DNA of 64,000 nucleotides from Hydractinia symbiolongicarpus. Taxonomy: Eukaryota; Cnidaria; Hydrozoa; Anthoathecata; Hydractiniidae. Below, piece after piece: positions 11,112-24,100 of the stretch. Position numbers and translations under genes: made by a program. The stretch spans positions 27,469,001-27,533,000 of the forward strand of contig NC_079885.1 of NCBI RefSeq assembly GCF_029227915.1, in the 5' to 3' direction. The notes beneath the pieces are model-generated. The model had not been told where the DNA came from, did not search any database, and was given only the letters and a program-made list of their open reading frames with translations. Every line of letters starts with the position of its first letter. Within the stretch, counting starts at the first letter, position 1.

Positions 11112-14100
11112 ATTTATCAGGTCACAGTCCAAAGTTAGTTCAATTAAGTCCCGCAGTCAATCGTTTCACTGTTAAAAGCGATGCAACCTAGTAATATCAG
11201 AAGAATATCGCTAAATACATGTTGGTACGAATATGTGACGCAACTGTTGTAACTGAAGCGGATTGATACCGTTAAAAAGTCAATGAAATGATGTAGGTTT
11301 TGAAACTGTCGCTATTTCTTCAGCGCGAACTAACAGCTAGGATTGGTCCTACAGTAAAAAATGACTTATTTATCTTAATTTTTTAATAAAGTGCTACCAC
11401 AGCGCCCAGTGCAATCGCTGAGTTCCGGCGTCAAATTAAGAAGAATGTTATATCTTGGTGTCCAATTGTCTCATTTATCACATTTATAAGGTCAAAGTCC
11501 AAAATCAGTTCAATTATGTCCCACAGTCAAACGTTTCATTGTTAAAAACGATGGAACCTAGTAATATGCGATTACTATCGCTAAATACATGTTGGTACGA
11601 GTATGTGACGCAACTGTTGTAACTGAAGCGGATTGATACCGTTAGAAAGTCAATGAAATGCAGTTTTTGAAACTGTCGCTATTTCTTCAGCGCGCGATAA
11701 CGGCTAGGATTGGTCCCACAGTAAAGAATGACTTATTTATCTAAATTTTTAAATGAAGCGCCACCACAGCGACCAATGTAATCTCTGAGTTCCGGCAATC
11801 ACGTCAAATTTAGAAGAATGTTATTTCTTGGTGTCCAATTGTTCATTTATCACATTTATAAGGTTTAAATCCAAAGTCAGTTCAAGTAAGTGCCACAGTC
11901 TATCATTTCACTGTTGAAAGCGATACAACAGAGTGATATCGGAAAAAAATCACTAAATACATGTTGGTACGAATATGTGACGCAACCGTTGTAACTCAAA
12001 CGGATTGACACCGTTAGAAAGTCAATGAAATGGAGTTTTTGAAACTGTCGCTATTTCTTCAGCGCGCGATAACGGCTAGGATTGGTCCCACAGTAAAAAA
12101 TGACTTATTTATCTAAATTTTTAAATGAAGCGCCACCACAGCGAACAATGTAATCTCTGAGTTCCGGCAATCACGTCAAATTCAGAAGAATGTTATTTCT
12201 TGGTGTCCAATTGTCTCATTTATCACATTTATCAGGTCACAGTCCAAAGTTAGTTCAATTAAGTCCCGCAGTCAATCGTTTCACTGTTAAAAGCGATGGA
12301 GCCTAGTAATATCAGAAGATTATCGCTAAATACATGTTGGTACGAATATGTGACGCAACTGTTGTAACTGAAGCGGATTGATACCGTTAGAAAGTCAATG
12401 AAATGTAGTTTTTGAAACTGTCGCTATTTCTTCAGCGCGAACTAACTGCTAGGATTGGTCCTACAGTAAAAAATGACTTGTTTATCTTAATTTTTTAATA
12501 AAGTGCTACCACAGCGCCCAGTGCAATCGCTGAGTTCCGGCGTCAAATTAAGAAGAATGTTATATCTTGGTGTCCAATTGTCTCATTTATCACATTTATA
12601 AGGTCAAAGTCCAAAATCAGTTCAATTATGTCCCACAGTCAAACGTTTCATTGTTAAAAGCGATGGAACCTAGTAATATGCGATTACTATCGCTAAATAC
12701 ATGTTGGTACGAGTATGTGACGCAACTGTTGTAACTGAAGCGGATTGATACCGTCAGAAATTCAATGAAATGCAGTTTTTGAAACTGTCGCTATTTCTTC
12801 AGCGCGCGATAACGGCTAGGATTGGTCCCACAGTAAAGAATGACTTATTTATCTAAATTTTTAAATGAAGCGCCACCACAGCGACCAATGTAAACTCTGA
12901 GTTCCGGCAATCATGTCAAATTAAGAAGAATGTTATTTCTTGTAGTCATAATGGTTCATTTATCACATTTATAAGGTCTAAATCCAAAGTCAGTTCAAGT
13001 AAGTGCCACAGTCAATCGTTTCACTGTTAAAAGGGATACAACTTAGTAATATCGGAAGAAAATCACTAAATACATGTTGGTACGAATATGTGACGCAACC
13101 GTTGTAACTCAAAGGGATTGACACCGTTAGAAAGTCAATGAAATGTAGTTTCTAAAACTGTCTCTATCTCTTCAGCGCGCGATAACGGCTAGGATTGGTC
13201 CCGCAGTAAAAAATGACTTATTTATCTTACTTTTTAAATAAAGCGCTACCACAGCGCCCAGTGTAATCACTGAATTCCAGCAATGATGTCAAATTAAGAA
13301 GAATGTTATTTCTTGTAGTCAAAATGGCTTATTTATCACATTTATCAGGTCACAGTCCAAAGTAAGTTCAATTAAGTCCCGCAGTCAATCGTTTCACTGT
13401 TAAAAGCGATGCAACCTAGTAATATCAGAAGAATATCGCTAAATACATGTTGGTACGAATATGTGACGCAACTGTTGTAACTGAAGCGGATTGATACCGT
13501 TAAAAAGTCAATGAAATGATGTAGTTTTTGAAACTGTCGCTATTTCTTCAGCGCGAACTAACAGCTAGGATTGGTCCAACAGTAAAGAATGACATATTTA
13601 TCTAAATTTTTAACGGAAGCGTTACCATTGGGCCGAGTGTAATCGCTGAGTTCCGGCGATCATGTTAAATTAAGAAGAATGTTATTTCTTGGAGTCCAAC
13701 TGTCTCTTTTATCACATTCATCGGGTCACAGTTCAAAGTTAGTTCAATTAAGTCCCACAGTCAATCGTTTCACTGTTAAAAGCGATGGAGCCTAGTAATA
13801 TGCGAATACTATCGCTAAATACATGTTGGTACGAGTATGTGACGCAACTGTTGTAACTGAAGCGGATTGATACCGTTAGAAAGTCAATGAAATGTAGTTT
13901 TTGAAACTGTCGCTATTTCTTCAGCGCGCGATAACGGCTAGGATTGGTCCCACAGTAAAAAATGACTTATTTATCTAAATTTTTAAATGAAGCGCCACCA
14001 CAGCGACCAATGTAATCTCTGAGTTCCGGCAATCACGTCAAATTCAGAAGAATGTTATTTCTTGGTGTCCAATTGTCTCATTTATCACATTTATCAGGTC

Positions 14101-17100
14101 ACAGTCCAAAGTTAGTTCAATTACGTCCCGCAGTCAATCGTTTCACTGTTAAAAGCGATGGAGCCTAGTAATATCAGAAGAATATCGCTAAATACATGTT
14201 GGTACGAATATGTGACGCAACTGTTGTAACTGAAGCGGATTAATACCGTCAGAAATTCAATGAAATGATGTAGTTTTTGAAACTGTCGCTATTTCTTCAG
14301 CGCGAACTAACAGCTAGGATTGGTCCTACAGTAAAAAATTACTTATTTATCTTAATTTTTTAATAAAGTGCTACCACAGCGCCCAGTGCAATCGCTGAGT
14401 TCCGGCGTCAAATTAAGAAGAATGTTATATCTTGGTGTCCAATTGTCTCATTTATCACATTTATAAGGTCAAAGTCCAAAATCAGTTCAATTATGTCCCA
14501 CAGTCAAACGTTTCATTGTTAAAAGCGATGGAACCTAGTAATATGCGATTACTATCGCTAAATACATGTTGGTACGAGTATGTGACGCAACTGTTGTAAC
14601 TGAAGCGGATTGATACCGTTAGAAAGTCAATGAAATGCAGTTTTTGAAACTGTCGCTATTTCTTCAGCGTGCGATAACGGCTAGGATTGGTCCCACAGTA
14701 AAGAATGACTTATTTATCTAAATTTTTAAATGAAGCGCCACCACAGCGACCATTGTAATCTCTGAGTTCCGGCAATCACGTCAAATTTAGAAGAATGTTA
14801 TTTCTTGGTGTCCAATTGTTCATTTATCACATTTAAAAGGTTTAAATCCAAAGTCAGTTCAAGTAAGTGCCACAGTCTATCGTTTCACTGTTGAAAGCGA
14901 TACAACAGAGTGATATCGGAAAAAAATCACTAAATACATGTTGGTACGAATGTGTGACGCAACCGTTGTAACTCAAACGGATTGACACCGTTAGAAAGTC
15001 AATGAAATGGAGTTTTTGAAACTGTCTCTATATCTTCAGCGCGCGATAACGGCTAGGATTGGTCCAACAGTAAAGAATGACATATTTATCTAAATTTTTA
15101 ACGGAAGCGTTACCATTGGGCCGAGTGTAATCGCTGAGTTCCGGCAATCATGTTAAATTAAGAAGAATGTTATTTCTTGGAGTCCAACTGTATCATTTAT
15201 CACATTCATCGGGTCACAGTCCAAAGTTAGTTCAATTAAGTCCCACAGTCAATCGTTTCACTGTTAAAAGCGATGGAGCCTAGTAATATGCGAATACTAT
15301 CGCTAAATACATGTTGGTACGAGTATGTGACGCAACTGTTGTAACTGAAGCGGATTGATACCGTTAGAAAGTCAATGAAATGCAGTTTTTGAAACTGTCG
15401 CTATTTCTTCAGCGTGCGATAACGGCTAGGATTGGTCCCACAGTAAAGAATGACTTATTTATCTAAATTTTTAAATGAAGCGCCACCACAGCGACCATTG
15501 TAATCTCTGAGTTCCGGCAATCACGTCAAATTTAGAAGAATGTTATTTCTTTGTGTCCAATTGTTCATTTATCACATTTATAAGGTTTAAATCCAAAGTC
15601 AGTTCAAGTAAGTGCCACAGTCTATCGTTTCACTGTTGAAAGCGATACAACAGAGTGATATCGGAAAAAAATCACTAAATACATGTTGGTACGAATGTGT
15701 GACGCAACCGTTGTAACTCAAACGGATTGACACCGTTAGAAAGTCAATGAAATGGAGTTTTTGAAACTGTCTCTATATCTTCAGCGCGCGATAACGGCTA
15801 GGATTGGTCCAACAGTAAAGAATGACATATTTATCTAAATTTTTAACGGAAGCGTTACCATTGGGCCGAGTGTAATCGCTGAGTTCCGGCAATCATGTTA
15901 AATTAAGAAGAATGTTATTTCTTGGAGTCCAACTGTATCATTTATCACATTCATCGGGTCACAGTCCAAAGTTAGTTCAATTAAGTCCCACAGTCAATCG
16001 TTTCACTGTTAAAAGCGAAGCAACCTAGTAATATCAGAAAAATATCGCTAAATACATGTAGGTACGAATGTGTGACCCAACCGTTGTAACTCAAACGGAC
16101 TGACACCGTTAGAAAGTCAGTGAAATGTAGTATTTGAAACTGTCTCGATTTCTTCAGCGCGCGATAACGTCTAGAATTGGTCCCACAGTAAAAACTGAAC
16201 TTTTTATCTTAATTTTTAAATGAAGAACTACCACAGCACCCAGTGTAATCGCTGAGTTTCGGCAATCATGTCAAATTAAGAAGAATGTTATTTCTTGGAG
16301 TCTAATTGTCTCATTCATCACATTTATCAGGTCACAGTCCAAGGTTAGTTTAATTAAGTCCCACAGTCAATTGTTTCACTGTTAAAAGCGCTGCAACCTA
16401 GTAATATCGGAAAAATATCGCTAAAGACTTGTTGGTACGAATATGTCACGCAACCGTTGTAACTGAAGCGGATTGACACCGTTAGAAAGTCAATGAAATG
16501 TAGTTTTTGAAACTGCGGCTACTTCTTCAGCGAGCGATAACGGCTAGGATTGGTCCCACAGTAAAGAATGACTTATTTATCTAAGTTTTTAAATGAAGCG
16601 CCACCACAGCGCCCAATGTAATTGCTGAGTTCCGGCAATCACGTCAATTTGAGAAGAATGTTATTTCTTGGAGTCTAATTGTCTCATTCATCACATTTAT
16701 CAGGTCACAGTCCAAGGTTAGTTTAATTAAGTCCCACAGTCAATTGTTTCACTGTTAAAAGCGCTGCAACCTAGTAATATCGGAAAAATATCGCTAAAGA
16801 CATGTTGCTACGAATATGTGAACCAACTGTTGTAACTCAAACGGAGTAACACCGTTAGAAAGTCAGTGAGATGCAGTTTTTGAAACTGTTCCTATTTATT
16901 CAGCGCGTGCTAACGGCCAGAATTGGTCCCACAGTAAGAAAAGACTTATTTATCTAAATTACTTAATAAAGCGCTACCACAGAACCTAATGTAATCGCTG
17001 AATTCCAGCAATCATGTCAAATTAAGAAGAATGTTATTCCGTGGAGACCAATTGGCTCATTTATCACATTTATAAGGTCAGAGTCCAGAATCAGTTCAAT

Positions 17101-17220
17101 TAATTCCCACAGTCAATCGTTTCACTGTTAAAAGGGATACAACTTAGTAATATCGGAAGAAAATCACTAAATACATGTTGGTACGAATATGTGACGCAAC
17201 CGTTGTAACTCAAAGGGATT
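11104..17220 (-). repeat. Segmental duplication within the satellite, left copy (~6.1 kb)
   Basis: This block matches 21151-27267 at a constant offset of 10,047 bp, equal to 27 monomers. Phase points are 11218, 11588, 11960, 12333, 12700, 13073, 13446, 13822, 14195, 14565, 14937, 15310, 15682, 16055, 16428, 16801 and 17174. Every one has a partner exactly 10,047 bp to the right, so there is no net indel. Unusual variants are shared, such as catgtaggtac at 16055 and the adjacent near-identical monomers at 16428 and 16801. Similarity breaks between about 17220 and 17260, where this copy changes to a gcgaactaac monomer. The left end coincides with the strand switch. Confidence 0.93.
14551..16016 (-). 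repeat. 745-bp dimer tandem duplication
   Basis: Two dimers, about 14551-15271 and 15296-16016, match at an offset of 745 bp. Both contain a monomer with the rare block taccattgggcc (15111 and 15856) and a monomer with gaaagcgatacaacagagtg. Only a few base differences separate them. The same dimer pair recurs in the 10-kb duplicate at about 24598-26063, so the dimer duplication is older than the 10-kb one. Confidence 0.85.
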
Positions 17221-17742
17221 GATACCGTTAGAAAGTCAATGAAATGTAGTTTTTGAAACTGTCGGTATTTCTTCAGCGCGAACTAACGGCTAGGATTGGT
17301 CCTACAGTAAAAAATGACTTATTTATCTTAATTTTTTAATAAAGCGCCACCACAGCGACCAATGTAATCTCTGAGTTCCGGCAATCACGTCAAATTTAAA
17401 AGAATGTTATTTCTTGGTGTCCAATTGGCTCATTTATCACATTTATAAGGTCAAAGTCCAAAATCAGTTCAATTAAGTCCCACAGTCAAACGTTTCACTG
17501 TTAAAAGCGATGGAACCTAGTAATATGCGAATACTATCGCTAAATACATGTTGATACGAGTATGTGACGCAACTGTTGTAACTGAAGCGGATTGATACCG
17601 TTAGAAAGTCAATGAAATGTAGTTTTTGAAACTGTCGCTATTTCTTCAGCGCGCGATAACGGCTAGGATTGGTCCCACTGTAAAGAATGACTTATTTATC
17701 TAAATTTTTAAATGAAGCACCACCACAGCGACCAATGTAATA
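17221..17742 (-). repeat. Transition monomers between duplicated blocks
   Basis: About one and a half satellite monomers lie here, with phase points at 17174 and 17547. They are ordinary monomers of both classes in register, with no gene or foreign sequence. The monomer at 17547 carries the ttgatacgag and gaagcaccac variants that become common after 46 kb. Confidence 0.8.
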
Positions 17743-20418
17743 TCTGAGTTCCGGCAATCACGTCAAATTTAGAAGAATGTTATTTCTTGGTGTCCAATTG
17801 TCTCATTTATCACATTTATCAGGTCACAGTCCAAAGTTAGTTCAATTAAGTCCCGCAGTCAATCGTTTCACTGTTAAAAGCGATGCAACCTAGTAATATC
17901 GGAAGAATATCGCTAAATACATGTTGATACGAATATGTGACGCAACTGTTGTAACTGAAGCGGATTGATATCGTTGAAAAGTCAATGAAATGTAGTTTTT
18001 GAAACTGTCGGTATTTCTTCAGCGCGAACTAACGGCTAGGATTGGTCCTACAGTAAAAAATGACTTATTTATCTTAATTTTTTAATAAAGCGCCACCACA
18101 GCGACCAATGTAATCTCTGAGTTCCGGCAATCACGTCAAATTTAAAAGAATGTTATTTCTTGGTGTCCAATTGTCTCATTTATCACATTTAACAGGTCAC
18201 AGTCCAAAGTTAGTTCAATTAAGTTCCGCAGTCAATCGTTTTACTGTTAAAAGCGATGCAACCTAGTAATATCAGAAGAATATCGCTAAATACATGTTGG
18301 TACGAATATGTGACGCAACTGTTGTAACTGAAGCGGATTGATACCGTTAAAAAGTCAATGAAATGTAGTTTTTGAAACTGTCGCTATTTCTTCAGCGCGA
18401 ACTAACAGCTAGGATTGGTCCTACAGTAAAAAATGACTTATTTATCTTAATTTTTTAATAAAGTGCTACCACAGCGCCCAGTGCAATCGCTGAGATCCGG
18501 CGTCAAATTAAGAAGGATGTTATTTCTTATAGTCAAACTGGCTCATTTACCGCATTTATAAGGTCAAAGTCCAAAATCAGTTCAATTAAGTCCCACAGTC
18601 AAACGTTTCATTGTTAAAAGCGATGGAACCTAGTAATATGCGATTACTATCGCTAAATACATGTTGGTACGAGCATGTGACGCAACTGCTGTAACTGAAG
18701 CTGATTGATACCGTTAGAAAGTCAATGAAATGCAGTTTTTGAAACTGTCGCTATTTCTTCAGCGCGCGATAACGGCTAGGATTGGTCCCACAGTAAAAAA
18801 TGACTTATTTATCTAAATTTTTAAATGAAGCGCCACCACAGCGACCAATGTAATCTCTGAGTTCCGGCAATCATGTCAAATTAAGAAGAATGTTATTTCT
18901 TGTAGTCATAATGGTTCATTTATCACATTTATCAGGTCACAGTCCAAAGTTAGTTCAATTAAGTCCTGCAGTCAATCGTTTCACTGTTAAAAGCGATGGA
19001 ACCTAGTAATATGCGAATAGTATCGCTAAATACATGTTGGTACGAGTATGTGACGCAACTGTTGTAACTGAAGTGGATTGATACCGTTAGAAAGTCAATG
19101 AAATGTAGTTTTTGAAACTGTCGCTATTTCTTCAGCGCGCGATAACGGCTAGGATTGGTCCCACAGTAAAGAATGACTTATTTATCTAAATTTTTAAATG
19201 ACGCGCCACCAAAGCGACCAATGTAATCTCTGAGTTCCGGCAATCACGTCAAATTTAGAAGAATGTTATTTCTTGGTGTCCAATTGTCTCATTTATCACA
19301 TTTATCAGGTCACAGTCCAAAGTTAGTTCAATTAAGTCCCGCAGTCAATCGTTTCACTGTTAAAAGCGATGCAACCTAGTAATATCGGAAGAATATCGCT
19401 AAATACATGTTGATACGAATATGTGACGCAACTGTTGTAACTGAAGCGGATTGATATCGTTGAAAAGTCAATGAAATGTAGTTTTTGAAACTGTCGGTAT
19501 TTCTTCAGCGCGAACTAACGGCTAGGATTGGTCCTACAGTAAAAAATGACTTATTTATCTTAATTTTTTAATAAAGCGCCACCACAGCGACCAATGTAAT
19601 CTCTGAGTTCCGGCAATCACGTCAAATTTAAAAGAATGTTATTTCTTGGTGTCCAATTGTCTCATTTATCACATTTAACAGGTCACAGTCCAAAGTTAGT
19701 TCAATTAAGTTCCGCAGTCAATCGTTTTACTGTTAAAAGCGATGCAACCTAGTAATATCAGAAGAATATCGCTAAATACATGTTGGTACGAATATGTGAC
19801 GCAACTGTTGTAACTGAAGCGGATTGATACCGTTAAAAAGTCAATGAAATGTAGTTTTTGAAACTGTCGCTATTTCTTCAGCGCGAACTAACAGCTAGGA
19901 TTGGTCCTACAGTAAAAAATGACTTATTTATCTTAATTTTTTAATAAAGTGCTACCACAGCGCCCAGTGCAATCGCTGAGATCCGGCGTCAAATTAAGAA
20001 GGATGTTATTTCTTATAGTCAAACTGGCTCATTTACCGCATTTATAAGGTCAAAGTCCAAAATCAGTTCAATTAAGTCCCACAGTCAAACGTTTCATTGT
20101 TAAAAGCGATGGAACCTAGTAATATGCGATTACTATCGCTAAATACATGTTGGTACGAGCATGTGACGCAACTGCTGTAACTGAAGCTGATTGATACCGT
20201 TAGAAAGTCAATGAAATGCAGTTTTTGAAACTGTCGCTATTTCTTCAGCGCGCGATAACGGCTAGGATTGGTCCCACAGTAAAAAATGACTTATTTATCT
20301 AAATTTTTAAATGAAGCGCCACCACAGCGACCAATGTAATCTCTGAGTTCCGGCAATCATGTCAAATTAAGAAGAATGTTATTTCTTGTAGTCATAATGG
20401 TTCATTTATCACATTTAT
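17743..20418 (-). repeat. 1,486-bp tetramer repeat, about 1.8 copies
   Basis: Sequence from about 17743-18932 recurs at 19229-20418, at an offset of 1,486 bp (four monomers: 373, 373, 367, 373). Phase points 17920, 18293, 18660 and 19033 pair with 19406, 19779, 20146 and 20519. Diagnostic shared variants are gatatcgttgaaaag (17967 and 19453), gcatgtgacgcaactgctg and tcatttaccgc. The second copy ends where catttatcaggtcac becomes catttataaattc. Confidence 0.92.
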
Positions 20419-21150
20419 AAATTCTAAATCCAAAGTCAGTTCAAGTAAGTGCCACAGTCTATCGTTTCACTGTTGAAAGCGATACAACAGAGTGATATCG
20501 GAAAAAAATCACTAAATACATGTTGGTACGAATGTGTGACGCAACCGTTGTAACTCAAACGGATTGACACCGTTAGAAAGTCAATGAAATGGAGTTTTTG
20601 AAACTGTCTCCATATCTTCAGCGCGCGATAACGGCTAGGATTGCTCCCACAGTAAAGAATGGCTTATTTATCTAAATTTTTAACGGAAGCGTTACCACAG
20701 AGCCTAATGTAATCGCTGAATTCCAGCAATCATGTCAAATTAAGAAGGATGTTATTCCTTGGAGACCAATTGGCTCATTTATCACATTAATAAGGTCAGA
20801 GTCCAGAATCAGTTCAATTAATTCCCACAGTCAATCGTTTCACTGTTAAAAGCGATGCAACCTAGTAATATGCGAATACTATCGCTAAATACATGTTGGT
20901 ACGAGTATGTGACGCAACTGTTGTAACTGAAGTGGATTGATACCGTTAGAAAGTCAATGAAATGTAGTTTTTGAAACTGTCGCTATTTCTTCAGCGCGCG
21001 ATAACGGCTAGGATTGGTCCCAGAGTAAAGAATGACTTATTTATCTTAATTTTTAAATGAAGCGCCACCAAAGCGACCAATGTAATCTCTGAGTTCCGGC
21101 AATCACGTCAAATTTAGAAGAATGTTATTTCTTGGTGTCCAATTGTCTCA
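20419..21150 (-). repeat. Ordinary monomers preceding the right copy of the 10-kb duplication
   Basis: Two monomers in register (phase 20519 and 20892). The monomer at 20519 carries the variants gtctccatatcttc and gattgctcccacag. Close relatives of it occur at 28707, 33905 and 40570. Nothing other than satellite is present. Confidence 0.85.
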
Positions 21151-24100
21151 TTTATCACATTTATCAGGTCACAGTCCAAAGTTAGTTCAATTAAGTCCCG
21201 CAGTCAATCGTTTCACTGTTAAAAGCGATGCAACCTAGTAATATCAGAAGAATATCGCTAAATACATGTTGGTACGAATATGTGACGCAACTGTTGTAAC
21301 TGAAGCGGATTGATACCGTTAAAAAGTCAATGAAATGATGTAGGTTTTGAAACTGTCGCTATTTCTTCAGCGCGAACTAACAGCTAGGATTGGTCCTACA
21401 GTAAAAAATGACTTATTTATCTTAATTTTTTAATAAAGTGCTACCACAGCGCCCAGTGCAATCGCTGAGTTCCGGCGTCAAATTAAGAAGAATGTTATAT
21501 CTTGGTGTCCAATTGTCTCATTTATCACATTTATAAGGTCAAAGTCCAAAATCAGTTCAATTATGTCCCACAGTCAAACGTTTCATTGTTAAAAACGATG
21601 GAACCTAGTAATATGCGATTACTATCGCTAAATACATGTTGGTACGAGTATGTGACGCAACTGTTGTAACTGAAGCGGATTGATACCGTTAGAAAGTCAA
21701 TGAAATGCAGTTTTTGAAACTGTCGCTATTTCTTCAGCGCGCGATAACGGCTAGGATTGGTCCCACAGTAAAGAATGACTTATTTATCTAAATTTTTAAA
21801 TGAAGCGCCACCACAGCGACCAATGTAATCTCTGAGTTCCGGCAATCACGTCAAATTTAGAAGAATGTTATTTCTTGGTGTCCAATTGTTCATTTATCAC
21901 ATTTATAAGGTTTAAATCCAAAGTCAGTTCAAGTAAGTGCCACAGTCTATCATTTCACTGTTGAAAGCGATACAACAGAGTGATATCGGAAAAAAATCAC
22001 TAAATACATGTTGGTACGAATGTGTGACGCAACCGTTGTAACTCAAACGGATTGACACCGTTAGAAATTCAATGAAATGGAGTTTTTGAAACTGTCGCTA
22101 TTTCTTCAGCGCGCGATAACGGCTAGGATTGGTCCCACAGTAAAAAATGACTTATTTATCTAAATTTTTAAATGAAGCGCCACCACAGCGAACAATGTAA
22201 TCTCTGAGTTCCGGCAATCACGTCAAATTCAGAAGAATGTTATTTCTTGGTGTCCAATTGTCTCATTTATCACATTTATCAGGTCACAGTCCAAAGTTAG
22301 TTCAATTAAGTCCCGCAGTCAATCGTTTCACTGTTAAAAGCGATGGAGCCTAGTATTATCAGAAGATTATCGCTAAATACATGTTGGTACGAATATGTGA
22401 CGCAACTGTTGTAACTGAAGCGGATTGATACCGTTAAAAAGTCAATGAAATGTAGTTTTTGAAACTGTCGCTATTTCTTCAGCGCGAACTAACTGCTAGG
22501 ATTGGTCCTACAGTAAAAAATGACTTGTTTATCTTAATTTTTTAATAAAGTGCTACCACAGCGCCCAGTGCAATCGCTGAGTTCCGGCGTCAAATTAAGA
22601 AGAATGTTATATCTTGGTGTCCAATTGTCTCATTTATCACATTTATAAGGTCAAAGTCCAAAATCAGTTCAATTATGTCCCACAGTCAAACGTTTCATTG
22701 TTAAAAGCGATGGAACCTAGTAATATGCGATTACTATCGCTAAATACATCTTGGTACGAGTATGTGACGCAACTGTTGTAACTGAAGCGGATTGATACCG
22801 TCAGAAATTCAATGAAATGCAGTTTTTGAAACTGTCGCTATTTCTTCAGCGCGCGATAACGGCTAGGATTGGTCCCACAGTAAAGAATGACTTATTTATC
22901 TAAATTTTTAAATGAAGCGCCACCACAGCGACCAATGTAAACTCTGAGTTCCGGCAATCATGTCAAATTAAGAAGAATGTTATTTCTTGTAGTCATAATG
23001 GTTCATTTATCACATTTATAAGGTCTAAATCCAAAGTAAGTTCAAGTAAGTGCCACAGTCAATCGTTTCACTGTTAAAAGGGATACAACTTAGTAATATC
23101 GGAAGAAAATCACTAAATACATGTTGGTACGAATATGTGACGCAACCGTTGTAACTCAAAGGGATTGACACCGTTAGAAAGTCAATGAAATGTAGTTTGT
23201 AAAACTGTCTCTATCTCTTCAGCGCGCGATAACGGCTAGGATTGGTCCCGCAGTAAAAAATGACTTATTTATCTTACTTTTTAAATAAAGCGCTACCACA
23301 GCGCCCAGTGTAATCACTGAATTCCAGCAATGATGTCAAATTAAGAAGAATGTTATTTCTTGTAGTCAAAATGGCTTATTTATCACATTTATCAGGTCAC
23401 AGTCCAAAGTTAGTTCAATTAAGTCCCGCAGTCAATCGTTTCACTGTTAAAAGCGATGCAACCTAGTAATATCAGAAGAATATCGCTAAATACATGTTGG
23501 TACGAATATGTGACGCAACTGTTGTAACTGAAGCGGATTGATACCGTTAAAAAGTCAATGAAATGATGTAGTTTTTGAAACTGTCACTATTTCTTCAGCG
23601 CGAACTAACAGCTAGGATTGGTCCAACAGTAAAGAATGACATATTTATCTAAATTCTTAACGGAAGCGTTACCATTGGGCCGAGTGTAATCGCTGAGTTC
23701 CGGCAATCATGTTAAATTAAGAAGAATGTTATTTCTTGGAGTCCAACTGTCTCTTTTATCACATTCATCGGGTCACAGTCCAAAGTTAGTTCAATTAAGT
23801 CCCACAGTCAATCGTTTCACTGTTAAAAGCGATGGAGCCTAGTAATATGCGAATACTATCGCTAAATACATGTTGGTACGAGTATGTGACGCAACTGTTG
23901 TAACTGAAGCGGATTGATACCGTTAGAAAGTCAATGAAATGTAGTTTTTGAAACTGTCGCTATTTCTTCAGCGCGCGATAACGGCTAGGATTGGTCCCAC
24001 AGTAAAAAATGACTTATTTATCTAAATTTTTAAATGAAGCGCCACCACAGCGACCAATGTAATCTCTGAGTTCCGGCAATCACGTCAAATTCAGAAGAAT

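Noticed and set aside
11104-11220. Large palindrome or hairpin centred on the strand switch
   Set aside because: The two flanks meet at different monomer phases and belong to different subfamilies, so bases next to the junction do not pair. Only general satellite homology at a shifted position would allow folding.
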